From an uncultured Rhodospirillales bacterium (GTDB lineage: Bacteria; Pseudomonadota; Alphaproteobacteria; ATCC43930; CGMCC-115725), in the NCBI GenBank assembly GCA_903822185.1, contig CAIJOA010000032.1, positions 1 through 64,000 of the forward strand: a stretch of DNA of 64,000 nucleotides, read 5' to 3'. Under the pieces are notes generated by a model, which saw nothing but the letters and a program-made list of their open reading frames with translations, searched no databases and was not told the DNA's origin. Shown here piece by piece: positions 63,237 through 64,000 of the stretch (position 1 is the first letter of the stretch; every line of letters starts with the position of its first letter). The translations under genes and the position numbers were made by a program.

Positions 63237-63449
63237 ATGAAGTCAATCGGACTTATCGCTTTGCTGGTTTTAGGCGGCTGCAGCGTCGAAAGCACGACAG
63301 CCACCAATTTTCGTAATCCTCAGACGGGTCAGGTCGCCTCGGCCTGCGGTCCCCTGACCGGGTTTTCGGTCGCCGTTGATGAGGCGCAGTCCGGCTGTGC
63401 CGAATCATACGAAAAACAGGGTTGGGTCGAGGCCGACAAGGTCAACTAA
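63237..63449 (+). CDS. Small lipoprotein
   Basis: 70 residues with a clear lipoprotein signal, MKSIGLIALLVLGGCSVEST, lipobox LGGC. GGGAGGG lies seven bases before the ATG; the longer frame from 63174 lacks such a site. The mature part contains NPQTGQVASACGPLTGF and QSGCAESYEKQGW with two Cys, plausibly a disulfide. Short periplasmic lipoproteins with this ending are often found near gltX, but I recognise no function. Confidence 0.8.
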   Translation: MKSIGLIALLVLGGCSVESTTATNFRNPQTGQVASACGPLTGFSVAVDEAQSGCAESYEKQGWVEADKVN

Positions 63450-63502
63450 ACTTCGGCCTGGGATTGTGACGGGGCGCGGGCGATGTGCTACACCGCGCGA
63501 GT

Positions 63503-64000
63503 ATGAGTGTAACCGTCCGCTTCGCGCCCTCCCCGACCGGCTTTCTCCATATTGGCGGAGCGCGCACCGCCCTCTTCAATTGGCTTTTCGCCAAGCATAA
63601 TGGCGGAAAATTCCGGCTTCGCATTGAAGATACCGATCGTGCACGTTCATCCCAGGACGCGGTCGAAGCGATCCTCGACGGCCTGAAATGGTTAGGCCTC
63701 GATTGGGACGGCGAAACGGTGTTCCAGGCGCAACAATCCGACCGCCATGCCGAGATAGCAAAACGGCTCCTCGCGGAAGGTAGCGCCTATTATTGCTACT
63801 GCACGCCCGCCGAACTCGAAGCAATGCGAGAGAAGGCAAAAGCGGAAGGCCGATCGGTTCGTTACGACGGCACTTGGCGTGATCGTGATCCACATGAAGC
63901 GCCCGCTGGGGTGCCTCCCGTCATTCGTCTCAAAGCACCACAGACCGGCGAAACCGTCATCGAAGATCACGTTCAGGGCCGTGTAGTCGTCGCCAATGAA
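63503..64000 (+). CDS. gltX: Glutamyl-tRNA synthetase, 5' part only
   Basis: 166 codons of the gene lie in the window; the rest runs past its right edge. It charges tRNA-Glu. The class I HIGH motif is present as [20 protein letters not shown], then [20 protein letters not shown] and [20 protein letters not shown], all typical of bacterial GltX. Start ATG at 63503 fits [13 protein letters not shown]. The gene follows comEC divergently, after the small lipoprotein. Confidence 0.97.
   Translation, partial: MSVTVRFAPSPTGFLHIGGARTALFNWLFAKHNGGKFRLRIEDTDRARSSQDAVEAILDGLKWLGLDWDGETVFQAQQSDRHAEIAKRLLAEGSAYYCYCTPAELEAMREKAKAEGRSVRYDGTWRDRDPHEAPAGVPPVIRLKAPQTGETVIEDHVQGRVVVANE

Overview
The window looks like one contig of a GC-rich alphaproteobacterium, probably Rhodospirillales-like. 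The taxonomic hint comes from gene order and one regulatory site. tpiA, ppiD and trpE, and later trpG-trpD-trpC-moaC-moeA-lexA-comEC-gltX, are arranged as is familiar in that class. secG, pyrG, kdsA and eno also sit together. A perfect GAAC-N7-GAAC site, the alphaproteobacterial LexA box, lies in front of lexA. No tRNA, rRNA, CRISPR array, transposase or phage gene was seen.

Layout. 1-4.8 kb: two orphan solute-binding proteins, an outer-membrane beta-barrel protein and a Tat-exported amidohydrolase. 4.96-8.8 kb: a giant glycine-rich PEP-CTERM surface protein built from ~485-bp repeats and cut by one in-frame stop. 8.9-11.85 kb: a BarA-type hybrid histidine kinase, also cut by one in-frame stop. 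12-20.1 kb: VOC protein, divergent MarR/MATE efflux pair with palindromic operator sites, two small paralogous secreted proteins, unrecognised membrane proteins, a GST and an aldo/keto reductase. 20.2-26.9 kb: a small membrane protein, MFS transporter, GST, class II aldolase with a solute-binding protein, a DUF1330 protein and a choice-of-anchor P PEP-CTERM protein. 27.2-30.5 kb: glmU-glmS, with a lysine-rich tail on GlmU. 30.7-33.9 kb: a KaiC-like double ATPase translationally coupled to a hybrid kinase. 34.0-36.2 kb: gene remnants and an AT-rich stand-alone caspase-like protease. 36.2-44.9 kb: eno, kdsA, pyrG, secG and tpiA on the minus strand, then ppiD and trpE on the plus strand. 45-55.2 kb: an accessory block between trpE and trpG, with a YfhO-like protein, GT2/GtrA/membrane protein module, two tandem paralogous solute-binding proteins and a divergent polysaccharide deacetylase. 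55.3-64 kb: trpGDC-moaC-moeA run with 4-base overlaps, lexA, small proteins, comEC, a lipoprotein and the 5' part of gltX.

The housekeeping part covers cell-wall precursors (GlmS, GlmU), KDO synthesis (KdsA), glycolysis (Eno, TpiA), CTP synthesis, secretion and periplasmic folding (SecG, PpiD), tryptophan, molybdenum cofactor, SOS control and DNA uptake. Around it lie at least five families of palindromic intergenic repeats, several repeated at distant loci and often placed at gene 3' ends.

The points most worth a second look are: the two single-base nonsense interruptions (both explained by a C to A change on the plus strand); the AT-rich caspase next to truncated genes; the KaiC-kinase pair; the GlmU tail; the split trp genes; the tandem solute-binding paralogues, one apparently with a CTG start; and the small membrane gene at 20.2 kb whose coding frame outruns every start codon. 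No complete new multi-gene system could be demonstrated. The caspase locus and the KaiC-kinase operon are the best candidates for unusual biology.
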